DNA of 64,000 nucleotides from Ceratodon purpureus (taxonomy: Eukaryota > Streptophyta > Bryopsida > Pseudoditrichales > Ditrichaceae), in assembly GCA_014871385.1 (NCBI GenBank), contig CM026423.1:23111067-23175066 (forward strand), given 5' to 3'. A model generated the notes under the pieces. The model did not search any database, was not told where the DNA came from, and worked only from the letters and a program-made list of their open reading frames with translations. The stretch's first letter is position 1; the number at the start of each line of letters is the position of its first letter. The position numbers and the translations under genes were made by a program. This document shows, in pieces, positions 50,850 to 63,486 of the stretch.

Positions 50850-51650
50850 TATGCGTTGCCAGCAGTGGTTTCAACTTTCAAGGGATTAAATTTGAAAATC
50901 AAACATTATGTCCCTTTTAGAGGCCTTTCTCAATCAAACACTAAGTGTAGAGACGATAAGAGATAGTTCAAAACGCATACACAAAGATTATATAAAAAAG
51001 AAAAATAGAACTTTGAAAAGACCTTTAAAAGGAGTGCCGTTGATGGCACCCCTTTCAGAAGCCTTTGTTGACCAAATAGTAAGTCTAAAGAGCATAAGAA
51101 AAAGGTCATGTATACCTCAAAAGTTGGTAAAAAATGAAAATTCAAATCGTGAAGTAGCTCAAAAGGTGGTGCCGTTAACGCCATCCTCTTTCCAACTACT
51201 TCAGAGTTCTAGTTGCAAGAGACAAGGTAAGTTAGTATGCACTATCGACAACAACATGTTCAAATGTGAGAGACGTAGGAAACTTAGTATTTGATCATGG
51301 AAGGCCTCTAAAAAGAGGTGCCATTAACGGCACTGCTTTCAAGGCCTTCTTTGATAGTGTTGTTACCCAAAAAAAAACTGCTTAAGCATAACACGTTTAT
51401 TGCAAGACACATATTAAATGTAAGAACAAATTGAGGAAGCTCAAAAGATGGTGCTGTTAACGGCAATCTCTTTTTAGCCTCTTAATATTTTTTAAAACCA
51501 TTTCAAGCGGTAGCCTTGATCCTTCTATCAACATTGGTAGTCACATAAAGGACACAACAACCCAACAAATAAACTCCACTAGAGGCAATTATGGGAAAGC
51601 CATGAAAGCGGTGTCGTTACTGGCACTGCTTCGTGGGCCTCTCTTAACAG
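50850..51650. repeat. Degenerate satellite with a 16-bp palindrome
   Basis: Variants of GTGCCGTTAACGGCAC at 51034, 51169, 51318, 51451 and 51611, each followed by a pyrimidine-rich CCTCTTTC-like stretch and GGCCT. Spacing alternates near 135, 149, 133 and 160 bp, so the higher-order unit is about 285 bp. It is diverged and hence older than the MULE arrays. Confidence 0.7.
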
Positions 51651-54094
51651 TGGAGTTATTCGGGTGATTGTGTGCTTCTTCACTTCTTGCGCCTTGAGCG
51701 AACTTCTATGTACATTGCATTGGAATTGCTGGTGGTCGTTGTGACTACCGGTCCCTGTTTTCTATAGCCCATAAGGCATCTCATTCCTCTGCATCTCAAC
51801 CTCCACGCCATGGCTATGGGACTTAGCATATGGACTTAACGCACGGTGCCACTATTTGAACAACATTCACCTTCAAAGTTCTGTATGCACATTTGGGTTT
51901 TACTCATTTGAATGAGCTTGATTATTTTAAGAATGTAAACTTTCTCTCGAGTATGAATCTTGGAGGCGAATGCTGGCTATGAAGTATTTGGGTCTTGAAG
52001 CCTTGGCACCAGCTCATCACCAAGCTTGACCATTTTGTTGTGCTTACCATCTTCTAGGTACCTGACAAATGCTTCTTTAGCTCCAAACCCCAATTGCCAT
52101 GTTCTCACAAGATTCCAAATCGATTGTGAGTGGGAAAAGCTAATATGCAAGCGGAGAGCGGTGAGCGGAAACTTTTTGAAGATCATGATGTTTTTGTGAA
52201 GTGATTCACACCCTGTGACCGCATATTATTGTATTTGACTTGAATGTTTGGAGTTAGTGTTATGACCATGTCACCTAACTTCTAAGACCGTGTTCTTCAT
52301 TTACTTATCATGCCTATACTCATGTTTAGATGTAAATGTTATGCATAACTTAGAGTAGTACGTGCATTGGATTATGATTACTTCCCACGTTCAACGTGTA
52401 ATCAACATGGCATAGTTTAAGGTTATATGTTTTATTTTTTATAATTATTAAGGTCATTCATGTAGAAACGTGCATAAAAAAATGACAAAAAGGTTGCACA
52501 ACGTTGCAGAATTTGTATATTTCCATTTTGGTTTTACTTTATGTCATTTTGGTCTTGACCTTGTCAAATTAAATTCCCAACATATGTCGCACATTTCGAT
52601 TTCTGTAGTTAATTAAATCCAATCGAGGCCAACACCAAGTGTCAAATATAATCAGATCAGAAATGGTATTTATTAAAGGCAACCTCTGTAATTCCGATTA
52701 TTATGGGATAAGTGAGGTAAATTGTTTTGCTTATTAGGTTCAAACTTTGGATTGATTTGGAAAGCGGTTACATTGCAAATACTCATTGTTTAATCGATAT
52801 TTGATTTTGGAGTGCCTCATTGTACATGACCCCTACATTGTTTCCATTGACAACAATTTCACACCACCAATTTTTTTAGAAAGAGTTAGTAATGATTTGA
52901 CATACAGGTCTCAAATAACATTGATATTGTAAACAAATTAAAAAAAATAAATACAGTATTGGAATGTTGAAAGGAGAAAATAGAAATATTCAAAATTAAG
53001 TACCGTTAGGTTGAAAAGAAAAAAAAAATGACTAAAAAAATCACAACTTCAAATGTGAATTAAAAAAAAAAACGAAAAAAAAAAACAAGATAAACTAATT
53101 AAGGATCAAATGGAGCACTGTTATGCTCCTCTCTCAACGTCCTAGTTTATTAGTTATTTAAATCTTAAACATGCTATGAAATAAGTTTCATTAAAGTTGG
53201 AAGAAAGAAAGGGGTATAAAAAAAAATGGATGGGATGAAAGAAAATAAGAGAAGCAAATACTAAAGTGTTAAAAGGAAAGAAACCATGACGAAACATAAG
53301 AAAGGAATAAACGTTCAAATAATTTTCATTAGAGTTGGAGAAAAAAGGAATTAGTTTATTATTTATTTAAATCTCAAACCTGCTATGGAATCATGATTTC
53401 AGTTAAGTACTCATGAGTGTACTAACAAAAGATTTTAGGGATTCATCTATATTAATAATTCAAAAATGAGATGTCGACTCGACCATTCTACAGTAATTGG
53501 AGGTTTAAAAATGGGATACAATAAGAAGTGCACAATAAAAGTTAACCAGAATACATACAATAACCGTCCATTACCAAAGAATACAAAATCCGGCTACAAA
53601 GGAATTTCAGGTCACTTGCAGAGCTCTAACCCGAAACAGACAAAGATGTAGTGACACTCATATACAGGTATTTGACATGTAATAGGATTGAAGTTGAAAT
53701 ATAGGATTCTGGTACGCTGTTGAGTCTTGATGTTTGTGAAATCATATATAACAAAGGTCATGCTCTGAAAATGTGAAGTTCTAGATATACAACATGCGAC
53801 CAACCAAATAGTAAACATGTAACAAAGTCTCCACCTGCAAAATGAAGGCACTATTTACACTCAGAGTAATACCACTCTCACCTATGCTTAGGGGAGACCC
53901 AGATACCAGGTTGTGCAGCGATTATCTCACCTGGCTGCAACCATAGAGAGTGGTTCTAATTCTTAAAAATGTTCCACTTCAAGTTGAACCGAAAAGCTTA
54001 ATACTCGTCCTTCGAGGTCTAGTGCACCCTCGTGTATGAATCATAATCCCATTTTGCTAGCCAAAGGCAAGCGAACTCAAGGCTACTTTCAATC

Positions 54095-54540
54095 TCACAT
54101 TTCCAAAGCCTGCACAAGAGCATTCTCAACATCTTCAAACGTGATTACCGGTGGAGGACTCCAACATTGTATTCTACAACAACCTAGAAAATCCCATGGG
54201 TCAGGTCCATTCGCCATCCGATGCAGCAAATTCTGTAAAACGGTTTCACAGGCGATGACCTCAAGAGAATTGCTCATTCTCGCAAAATAGTGGTTGGCGG
54301 GTGCAAGGGTGAGTTCTACAAATCAATGAGCTATAATGGAGTGAATTCATTTGAAGATGGTATAGGCTAAAAGTGGTATATAGGAAAGCACCAACTGATC
54401 TTAATTAGAGGCAAAGAAATCTTCCATCGAGACAAGCAATCTGACATGGAATAAATCTGGGTTTGAACAACACCATTATTGTACACAATTTTTTATAAAT
54501 CCCAAGAAGTTTTCAAAGCTATAATGTCAAGTGCTGTGAA
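54095..54540 (-). pseudogene. Relic of MULE small protein 2 and end-proximal region
   Basis: 54277-54095 (minus) encodes SLEVIACETVLQNLLHRMAN and PPPVITFEDVENA, a clear match to the downstream half of small protein 2 in MULE-B (FEVVACETILQDLLKLMADG, PPMVITFEDVESA). The following 54300-54540 resembles 25400-25520 of MULE-A (GAAGTTTTCAAA, ATCTTCGATGAAGACAAGG-like text). No terminus or duplication is visible, so this is an old truncated member of the same MULE family. Confidence 0.75.
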
Positions 54541-55600
54541 TATAAATTCTACGTGCTAGTCCATGTCCAGAAGGGCTGATACTTACATATACACGCGCTT
54601 TGCACCAATGAAAATCACCACATCGTATCTGTTTAAATTAAATGAGAACTTTATTAATATTACTATGAAGTCCGCTTGTATCCATTCAATAGAATATAAT
54701 ATTATTACTGTGGGTATAAATGTCAAAAAGTGTTGTGATAATTATTGTTATGGCCGTAGCCAGCGTGGAAGGGTCACTGAAGTTTTAGGTTGGAAAAGTA
54801 CTAAGCAGCGGTGAAGACTAGGAGTCCTAGGAGAAAGTCAAGGACATCAAGGTATACAATTGTAGACAGAGATAGAAGCAACAGTCGTTTTGTTTAGGTT
54901 GTAGAATTGTAGCTCTAAGACTCGGCTGTGCACAACACCCCGCTTGGACTCCCTCATTTTGGACTTATACTTGGAATTAATTGATTCTCTGATCTTGCTT
55001 TGCCTATTGTGCTTATCCTATCGGCTACCTGACTGCTCTCTCACTTGCTTCGCCCATGTATCTTATTATGCTTCTACCACCCCCTTGCTCTTATTACTAA
55101 CACCAACGACAACATAGGTGACTCTATCCACTGTCTCACACAAGCTCTACTTGGGCTCCCCTTGTCTCTCTTCGCCTGAGCCCTAGGTCGTTGACGTCTT
55201 GACCTTGGAACACGAGCTTGGTAATCCACCCTCCCTCTGTAGTCCCCTATAACCAAGGCCTTAGTCCTCATCGCTTAGGAATATATCTTACTCCTCTTTC
55301 TAGACCTGTTTTCCGTGTCCCGTGACTTCTCACTTACTCCATCTAAAAACCGAGCTAAAAGCCACCTAGTCGAGCTTGGGTTTTCTTTGAGTTCATCATC
55401 GGCTTGTCGGCCAGCTGCGACAACGTCGACTGTAGCTCCAACAGCTCCTCTACTTCCGGACCCAGTCAACGATGGTCATGGCCACCTCCCGGCTACTCTA
55501 TCACTAGGAGATAGCTAGAGAGCACCTCCACCACTGGCCGACAGCTTCCCAGTCACCAGCTGGAAAGTAGTCTTAGCGCCTCCAACAAATTCCGACACCC
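54541..55600. other. Noncoding stretch before an LTR-element relic
   Basis: About 1 kb, becoming GC-richer from about 54950. The latter part may belong to the relic that follows, but I cannot place its start. Confidence 0.4.
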
Positions 55601-57350
55601 TACGCATGGCCGACGTTGATCACTTCGATGATCAGCCAGCCCTGTGCGACATTGACAGACGCGCTACCCTGACGGGTGTCCAATCTACACCGCTCTCTGC
55701 CGCTCGAGTCCTTTCGGAGCCCGTGCCACCCCCGGCGCCTCCTTCCGCCGGTAACCCGCCTGGCCAACATTACGACCCCGACAGTGCCTTGCCGTAGCGT
55801 CGACCACCATTGTCTGCAGGAGGAACCTCATCTGCTGCTCCGACAGCAATCCTTCACCGCGACTCCAACATCAAATTGGACCCAGTTGTGTCTAACTTCC
55901 AACTTTTGCTGACTGGCTTGTAGGCCATTGAGACGACATTGGTCAAGGCACGCACAAGTGCCATATTTCTCGAGGGCCACCAGCAACAGGCCACCGAGTC
56001 TGTGGCTGATATCTCTACTAAGGTCATCAACCTTTCCGGACAACTCATGACCTTATTAAACCACTTGCAGTTTGTCATCAACACTCGCGATCAGTTACTT
56101 TGTAACAACACCGATCTCCGGTCCATGGCCACCCAGCTGCAATCGGAGTTGACTGCCCAGCACGCCACGGCAACTCGAGCGGCACCATCCGTTACCCGAT
56201 TGGAGGTAGAAGAGCGCCTCAGCCATCGTCTTTGTCTCACGGACACCCTAGATGCAGACAACCAACAACTCACCTTGGAATTGGCCACCAGGACATTGCC
56301 CACCGAAGACCTTAGTCGCGCTATCCGGGACTATGCGTCCCTCAAGCATAGGGACTTGGACCGTGCGCTAGCAGCTTACAGGGCATACTTCTAGCGACAA
56401 CACCTATGGCTGACAAAATTTGAGGAGCGCTACCCCGACTTCGCGCCGTGGCTAGACGATGCCGAGCTGGAGGTCCCACTTTCAGGCCCCGCCAACACTG
56501 TATCATCTTACCAGGGTAGCCCGTCTGCTCCGACCACGAGCAAGCTTCCACAACAGGCCGCTGTGCACGTCCTCGCCAACGCTGCACTAGATCCTTCTCA
56601 TGTCCCCCCAATGTCTGCACCATCGACTCCAATAGAGTCGACTAGCTGACGTCACTGACTCCATCTCCATCGACTCTCTTCATTGGTTGAGCACTAGTTT
56701 TTTTTAGGCCTTTAGCTTTTTTTTCTAGTCTCTCTAGCTGGAGGTGTGTTTGTTTAGGATTCCTTGTTTTTGACGTTTTCTCTCCTCGTTTTATTCAGTC
56801 TTATCCTCGCTTTCCACTGTCCCTCGCATTTTGAGGGCACAACTATCGAAAAAGGGGATAATGTTAACTAGAGATTCCGTTAGTCTCTCCTTACCCTTTT
56901 ACCTTCCCTCTCAGTTTTCATCTTGACGACCCAGACAATCATCCATTGTCGACTTGGATGAATACAGTCATCCATCGTTGCCTAGATGAACTGTGTCACA
57001 GTGGACTGGATGATTCCTGCCATTTTTCAGGGAGTTTAAGAGGCAGGTTTGGGGTTTCCTGTAATCATTCTACACTAGAGCAAGTAGAGGGATGTCTGAG
57101 AGTTGTTAGGAGGAGCTGTACCATATTTTGGGGCTGTTTTGTTTTATACTGTTTCAATTTTTGAATCCTTTGTTTCATTTGTATTTGTATGTTTCCAGCA
57201 CTAGTTTTGTTGGGCTTTGTTGGGCTTTGGTGGATTTGTGAAGGATTAGGGTTTAGTGGTTTATCCTCCCTTTACCATCCACCCCTTCGTGGAGTTGCAG
57301 GGGTCCTTGGATTGTCTATGGTGGGAGCTGAAAAACTGGTGAAATCTAGC
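55600..57350 (+). mobile_element. LTR retroelement relic (3' part), plus strand
   Basis: Open remnants at 55606-56640 encode a low-complexity, coiled-coil-like protein (EGHQQQATESVADISTKVIN; LEVEERLSHRLCLTDTL), like the extra ORFs found downstream of integrase. A polypurine tract (GAAAAAGGGGATAA, about 56848-56861) directly precedes an LTR start, TGTTAACTAGAG, at 56862. No gag or pol remains. The LTR end near 57350 is approximate. Decayed, with several breaks. Confidence 0.65.
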
Positions 57351-57354
57351 CGTG

Positions 57355-59770
57355 TTTGAGCCCAATGCTGTTGGAGTACGGGACATTGGCCCCTATGATG
57401 ATTGGATGAGCCGCATTCCCAACATGCATCATTACAACTTGGTTGAAATGCATAAACATTGACTTCCTCGGGGTATACAGAAGAAGTGGTGGCCTTCGTT
57501 AGCGAGGATCTTCAGGTCGACTGCTACCAAGGGCAAACCTGCAACGACCACTCTGCGTCTTTTTGCATGTCCCACATATTGTAGGAGCGAGGCAGTTGGC
57601 GGGCTAAAAGGCTAGTAATGGCAACAGTGGTGCTTGCGTTTTCTTTAACACACGGAGAGAAGCACAATAAAGTGGACCACAAAAGTGCTTAGCTATTTGC
57701 CAATTTCAGCCCTTTTGCAAAAATTGCACAAAAGTGATAGAAAGATGTAATTGAATTCAATTTTTTTGCTAATATAGATTTTCAACTTGTTTTTCTACAA
57801 TTTGGAAAAGTTTCGTGCACAGTAGACACTTTCAAGTTATTGTATGAAGGCTTTAAATCCAAGCAAAGTGAATGCAGTCATTTGAAAAAGTGACTATGAA
57901 AGAATCTAAAACTATCAAAAAATCACTTTTAATGAAGTGGAGCCCTCTATATGTTTAAGAGGCATTCCAAAATAGTCAATTCATATACTCATTGATTGGT
58001 TTAGGGTTCTAAAAGTACCGCAAAGATGCTTTTTAAGAGGGTCACTTCCGCGGTACTTTTTGTGCGTTTTTTTTCACCACTCATTGTTTTTTAAATTGAA
58101 AAAAACATCCTCTAAAGACAATATAGGGCACCAAATGAAGAAATCAAGACTTTGGAAAAGTTCATTTTCATGATTTAGAACTAGTGGTCAAATTTAGTTT
58201 CAATTGAGGATATTCTTTTTATGAAGATGCGTATAAGATACCGTATGACACCCTAGAAAGTGACTTAAATGCTCAAAAACTACACCCAAATGCTCAAAAT
58301 CAGCTTTGAACTTTAAAAAACAACACACATCATATTCACTTTCTAGTGATCACATTTTGCACTTTGCGGTCTACTTTATTGTGCTCTGCCCTGCACTCAA
58401 CTCGTTGCTTATATCGTTGGCCGTGTTTAGTATGTCATTCAAAGTTTTGACACCCCGGATAACTATACCCTGTTGTATCCATGGTAGGAGTCCTTTCTTG
58501 AACCATTTACAAAGGTAGTTCTCTTCAGGTCGTTGGCTTAGTTCATCAGCTAGCTCTTTAAATCGATCGTAGAATTTGCCTACCGGTTCATTCCTGTCTT
58601 AGGTAATATTTCCTAGAGCTCGCAAGATTTCGGAACTAGTTTTTAGCTTTCTAAATTTATGAAGAAAACTTCGTTCCATGTCTTCCAAGCTTGCTTTAGC
58701 ATGTTCCGTTTTGAAATCTATGGACCAGCTAATGTGGTTTTCTTGGAGAGTGGTTCAAAAGATGTTTTGTAAATCTTCAAGATTTGTGACACCATTAGTA
58801 CGGGCGATGACTTTAAATCTTTGTATGTGCCAATCAAGGTCTCCAGATTCATCAAAAACAGGGTATGATATCTTGGGAAACTTGGTATCTTTATTGGAAT
58901 GATCTTGACTCTGAGTGGCAGCAGTGTGGTTTTTCCTGAGGAATGGTCGTGGATCTCAAGGCTTCCTGTTGAGCCTCTTATTCTTGAGGGTTTGGGTAAA
59001 GAGCTTCTTGAGTTCTGTTGTCTTGGAGGTTTTGGTATTGGATGCTTAACATCTTGAGTTTAGCATTGGTAACATCATTTTTTGTAGCAAGGTCGGTCAT
59101 TTGTTGTTTCATCCACAGGAGAAATTCTTTTGTGGAATTTGAATCATCCTATTGAGCCACATCTTCGGCTTCATTGTTTCTTTCTACAAAAACCTTTCTA
59201 GGAGGTATGGTAACACCATGTTCGTTATATTGCGACCTTTTGCAGTCTCATTTTTATCCTTGACTCGAGGATAAATTGCTTCAACTTTTTATTAATTAAT
59301 TTTCTATTAATAGATAACATCACAAAATTTTAAGTTTTTATTATAAGATCACTATTTGAGTATTATCTATTTTTGGTTTTATTTGTTTATTTTTAAAATG
59401 AATTTCTTTAAGAATAAGCATTCTGTCTCAAAATCAACAGAAAGTCTCAATACAACAAATAAGGTGATTGGTGTGTATTTTTTATTTGATATTTGAGATA
59501 CAAATGGTTCCGGCAATCCATCTTGAGCATGGTCGCCAAAATTTTAGTCTGGTTCAGAGGCATGGAGATGTCTAAGAACCTACGAACAAAGACTAGGGGA
59601 AGTCAAGGAAGGTGAAGGGTTAGGAGGGTCCTGGATAGGCGAAGACCAAGAGGTGGTTATGACTTAGGGAAATACTGTGGGGCGGTAAGAGGCCGGTTCT
59701 TAACGATGAGGTAGTAGGGTGACTGCGTGAGAGGTAAAGAGTGAGGCTTTGATGTCTCAATTTGCCTCGA
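57355..59770 (-). mobile_element. Decayed G2-like Ty3/gypsy relic
   Basis: 57355-57640 matches the G2 zinc-knuckle region (44.58-44.85 kb) and 58390-59250 matches G2 gag (44.87-45.69 kb), on the minus strand. The G2 primer-binding sequence (GCATGGTCGCCAAAA on the plus strand) recurs at about 59527-59541, followed by LTR-like text. The pieces are separated by a MITE and an AT-rich insert. Many breaks; clearly much older than G2. Confidence 0.8.
57661..58385. mobile_element. MITE-like element with terminal inverted repeats
   Basis: About 725 bp with ends AGCACAATAAAGTGGACCAC (57661) and, inverted, AGCACAATAAAGTAGACCGC (ending 58385), sitting inside the gag region of the G2-like relic. It is AT-rich and has no ORF. 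The exact boundary and target duplication are uncertain by about 5 bp (flanks ACGGAGAGA and CTGCCCTGC), so I do not assign a superfamily. Confidence 0.7.
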
Positions 59771-59774
59771 TACA

Positions 59775-59962
59775 GGGTTGTTCAAATAGACGTCCGGACG
59801 TCCGACCCGGACGTCCCCCGTCCCGGACGTGGCGTCCCCAACGCTCGAGAATTACGTCGCGGTAAAAATTTTGCGACCCCGCGGGAGTAAAAACATCCCC
59901 CAACCGTCCGATCGGCCGATCTCGCCACCACGACCCATCTCGGCCGTCCGTTCGCGGGGACG
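59775..59962. other. CpG-dense patch
   Basis: Nearly 190 bp extremely rich in CG dinucleotides (repeated GGACGTCC and CCGGACGT, then ACGTCGCGG, CCGATCGGCCGATC, TTCGCGGGGACG) between the G2-like relic and the G1-b LTR. It contains no gene. The origin is unclear; it may be an unmethylated or recently inserted piece. Confidence 0.7.
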
Positions 59963-61019
59963 TGTAGCACGACGTTGTATCCGTATTCCTCCGGAAGGCA
60001 CTTAATTGACACTAAATACCCTCCAAAGTGAACCACTCCGTGTTCGTTCCCACGAAGACCTATAGTTTTCTTCCTTTTAGATCCTAACGGAAATCACCAC
60101 CGGTGTCCGACCGTATTCTGTCTTACAACCGGTTGGCCGAATCCGGTAGTTTTTGCCTCGTTCCTATTTTCCGGCTTTTTAGACTAGTGGCCGGTTCCCA
60201 CTGATCCGTCTATCCTTTCAAGTGGCTGGATTTTCCACCGTCCCGTGACTTAAAGAGGCTGGACACCCCACTGTTCCTATCTACCACCCGAGAAGTGGAG
60301 TAATAATCCTTCCGTATGGCTAGGTACCGGTCCGGATAACTACTCAGTGCCGGTTATGGATACGGAAATCATACTACAATGACATCACCTTACGGTTGCA
60401 CGGTATTCTACTATACTATCTCCCTTCCGGATTGGTTCGCAGTAGGACATCCGGCTTTTATCCCATCTACAAGAAGCGACCGGTCCGTTTCCGGGTCCCG
60501 GTGTACACACGGCTCTCCGTGTCCTTGAGACTACCAGCCCGGCTGCAATACGTCTCTCCTTCCCTACGGACTCCTTCCAGGACTGGAAACCGTCAACACT
60601 CGACGCTTGACACCTCCCCAGTCTCTCCGGGCGCTCTCCGGACCATCCTACCGTTCAACACTCCTCCGGAACACTACTGAAGACAATAGTACCAACAACC
60701 CATACGGCAACGGACCCGTCAGCAGCCGGTTGACACAACAAATCCGAAAGTATATTCTCAATTGCAACAACAAAACGGCGTACAAAACAAGGCCCCGGCC
60801 TTGGAAAAACGTCCAACTTAAATACTAAAACCTATCGATTCCTAAAGCGACCAAGTGGCCCATCGAGATCCAGAAATTCCGGATCTTGGATCCGGGAATC
60901 CCGGACCGGTGGCCGCCTTCTATTCCTAGTTACTGCCGCTATCTATCCGGATTGGCAGCCGGGTGCACTGGAGCCCCATCGTTAATCGCTGCCATTTTAT
61001 CCGGTCCCTATCCTAACTT

Positions 61020-62885
61020 CTACTCCTTGTGTTTATCGAACCGGGGACTGTGCCGGGTTCCGTCCATCCGTTCCTTCTTTTGTACCCTCTTCAGCTTCTT
61101 CAACGAGGGGCCTTCTTCCGGAGCATCAGATGCCGACGGTTCACTGGACTTCCGGGATCGTTCTGCTTGAACCGCCGGGGATGGAGATCGTGCCGCCACC
61201 GGAACTGCGCTGAGATCCACCTGGAGCTTTTCCGGAGATCCCTGTACCGGCATAAGGCCTTCCGGTGGTGGTCTTTGGTCCGGTTCCAAAGAGATGTTTC
61301 CGGGGTTAACAGTCTCGATTCCAGCCAAATTGGGCAGAGTGTGCAGACTGCTCAAGGTATCCGGGATAGGATCCTCCAGCGGATGTCCTACCTCCTGTTG
61401 GACTGACCGGATGGTCGACCGTATCGGAGAGGCTGGAGGTGGCACCGGCGCCGGTTCCCTTGGTGGGGACGGTGGTCTGGGCTCCTCCCGATCTGCCGGT
61501 GGCTCTGATGACGGACCGGCCTCTGCGGAACTGAGGATCTCCACTAGGTTCTTCATTTGCAACCAAGTGTCCTTCATCACTTGCGTCCGGTCGTGCATGA
61601 ACCTTATAATCTTCTTGACAGTCGGATCCGGCTGACGGGTCAAGAAGGCTTGGTAAACGGCGCACTGATTGGCCACATCCACCGGAAGGGCTAAAGTGGC
61701 CTTGATCTCGACGACCGACCGGATGGCCTCGGCTGCCCGGTCACGGGCGCCACTGTAATCCTTCCGGGCATCAAGCACCTCCTACTCGAGCTTCTAATTC
61801 CTCTCCCGGTACTTCTCTAGCCGGTCCATGTGCTTGTTCTGGAGACTGGCCAAGTCCCGGTGCTTGCGAAGAATACTCAGGCATTCCTCCAACCGGTCCG
61901 TTTCCGTAATGGCCATTACCTCCTTAGCCAACCGGCCCTCCGCCAGCCTAGTCGATTGTAGGAACCGAGCATACGTCGACACCTGCTCCGAAAGATGAAC
62001 TAAGTCCTGGCACGGGTCCCCGGTGTGCTCCGGTGGTCCGGTGGGCTTTTGGACTTCCGTGTTCAAGGTTCGCTTGGCCGGGGTGGGAGTCCGAGGTGAT
62101 CCGGATGGCTGTCCCTTCTCCGGGCTGGGACGGGGTCTCTTAGCCGGCGTGGGGGAGACCTCGATAACATCATCATCATCGTCCTGATCGGACACCTCTT
62201 CCGGTTCGGCGTACTGCTGTATGCTTGTGATTTCATCGTACTCCCGGATCTCCTTAGGGCTCAACAGCCCCTTGTGACAGTAGAGGTGAATGAGGAAAGA
62301 CGGAAGGCAGGTGGCCTGCTTCTTGGTCTTCCGGAGATTGGCTACCTGCCGGTCGACTATCGTCTTCATCATGAGGCCCCAGTCTACCGTGAATTCACCG
62401 ATCATGGCCCCAATGAAAACGGACGCCCACTTGATGGTTATCCGTTTGGGCTTTTTTGGATGGAAAATAGGGTTCATAAACCCTACGACTCTCCGGGCCT
62501 CCGGATTCGTGATGTCTTCCAGCTCCCATCCTTCTCTCGGGTCTCCGGACCCCTTGAGATACCCCCATATAAAATCCCGGGTCTCCGGTGTCGAGACCTC
62601 TTCAGAGTTCTTGAAACCATACGTCTCCCTCCAGAGTTGTGCCGTCCACTTATCCGGCTCTCCCCGGATGGTTCCTCGATTCTCAGGATTCTTGACGAGG
62701 ATCTCCTGGGCCGGAAGGGCATGTTTCCAACCCCATGCCTTGTCCAGTAGGACCTCACAGCCCATGGTTTCTAAGGCGGTCCGGAGGAGCTCCTGCTCCT
62801 CCTCGTCTGCCGGCAGCAACGGCATGACCCGTTGTACCCTAAACAACTGTCCTTCCTCCGCCGGTTCCTTCCCCTTTCTACCCAT
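61020..62885 (-). pseudogene. LTR-encoded ORF in G1-b (fossil)
   Basis: Same family as 26921-28789, starting MGRKGKEPAEEGQLF at 62885. It is broken about once, like the G1-a copy, and the C-terminal portion is identical to the G1-a copy at protein level. Confidence 0.85.
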
Positions 62886-63087
62886 TCTGCTAAGTCCTCC
62901 TCACCGTCACTCCGGTAACACCTGCACGCACGATCCTCACCACAATCCCTCACCTAACGGAAACACTTCCGTCTCACCGTCTCTCTCCTACCGTCCAACC
63001 CTAACTGCGCCCTTCGCCGTGGAACACAAGGACCCAGCGTGCCACAAAATGACAAAAAGAAAGGAGGAGCACGGCTGCTCTTCCTCC

Positions 63088-63094
63088 TTTTATA
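63088..63094 (-). promoter_or_regulatory. LTR TATA box (G1-b)
   Basis: TATAAAA on the minus strand, about 380 bp from the LTR start, as in the other copies. Confidence 0.65.
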
Positions 63095-63486
63095 CCTGCC
63101 CTCACGCCCACCCGTTCGTAGCTCATCATGACGGACGGTCGTAGCCTTTCATCATTGGACGGTCGCGACCGGCGGCGCTTTAATGGTTGCAGCCATTCTC
63201 CCCCGCGTGCGTTGTACCTTTCGGTGGTTATCCTTAAGTCTGCAGTGTCAGGGTTCTGTCATACGGACGGTGCTCCCTCTCCTTCACCGCAGACGACCGG
63301 ATCGCACCCGGCTGACCTTCCGGATCTCTTATTTATTCGGCCAACCGTCTTAACCGGTTGTTTCACTTATCGACTTAGTACTTCCGTATTTCTAACATAA
63401 ATTTTTTTAAATTTTTATCATTTTCCTACCGGAATTAGTATTCCGGTGTGTCAACCGTGGAAATCACTTTCCACATTACCCCTTTT

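Larger units (their letters stand above)
49255..54030. other. AT-rich noncoding DNA
   Basis: No supported gene. It holds a 60-bp tandem duplication (49819-49936), a perfect G-box-like palindrome GCCACGTGGC (50204-50213) without an adjacent gene, a degenerate palindromic satellite (about 50.85-51.65 kb), and a 17-bp match to the MULE subterminal repeat (52151-52167). The stretch 52200-54030 is mostly A/T-rich and shows nothing else. Confidence 0.6.
59963..63475 (-). repeat. G1-b 3' LTR (3513 bp)
   Basis: Uninterrupted LTR with TG...CA ends. It is the best reference in this window for the intact LTR length. Confidence 0.94.

Noticed and set aside
50908-51294. 128-aa plus-strand ORF
   Set aside because: It lies across satellite monomers and repeats itself (EAFLNQTLSVETIR / EAFVDQIVSLKSIR). 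It reflects the repeat and not a gene.
51977-52186. 69-aa minus-strand frame (WQLGFGAKEAFVRYLEDGKH)
   Set aside because: It reads somewhat like an exon with a possible donor, but it is too short, I recognise no family, and there is no flanking support. A BLASTX of this stretch would decide.
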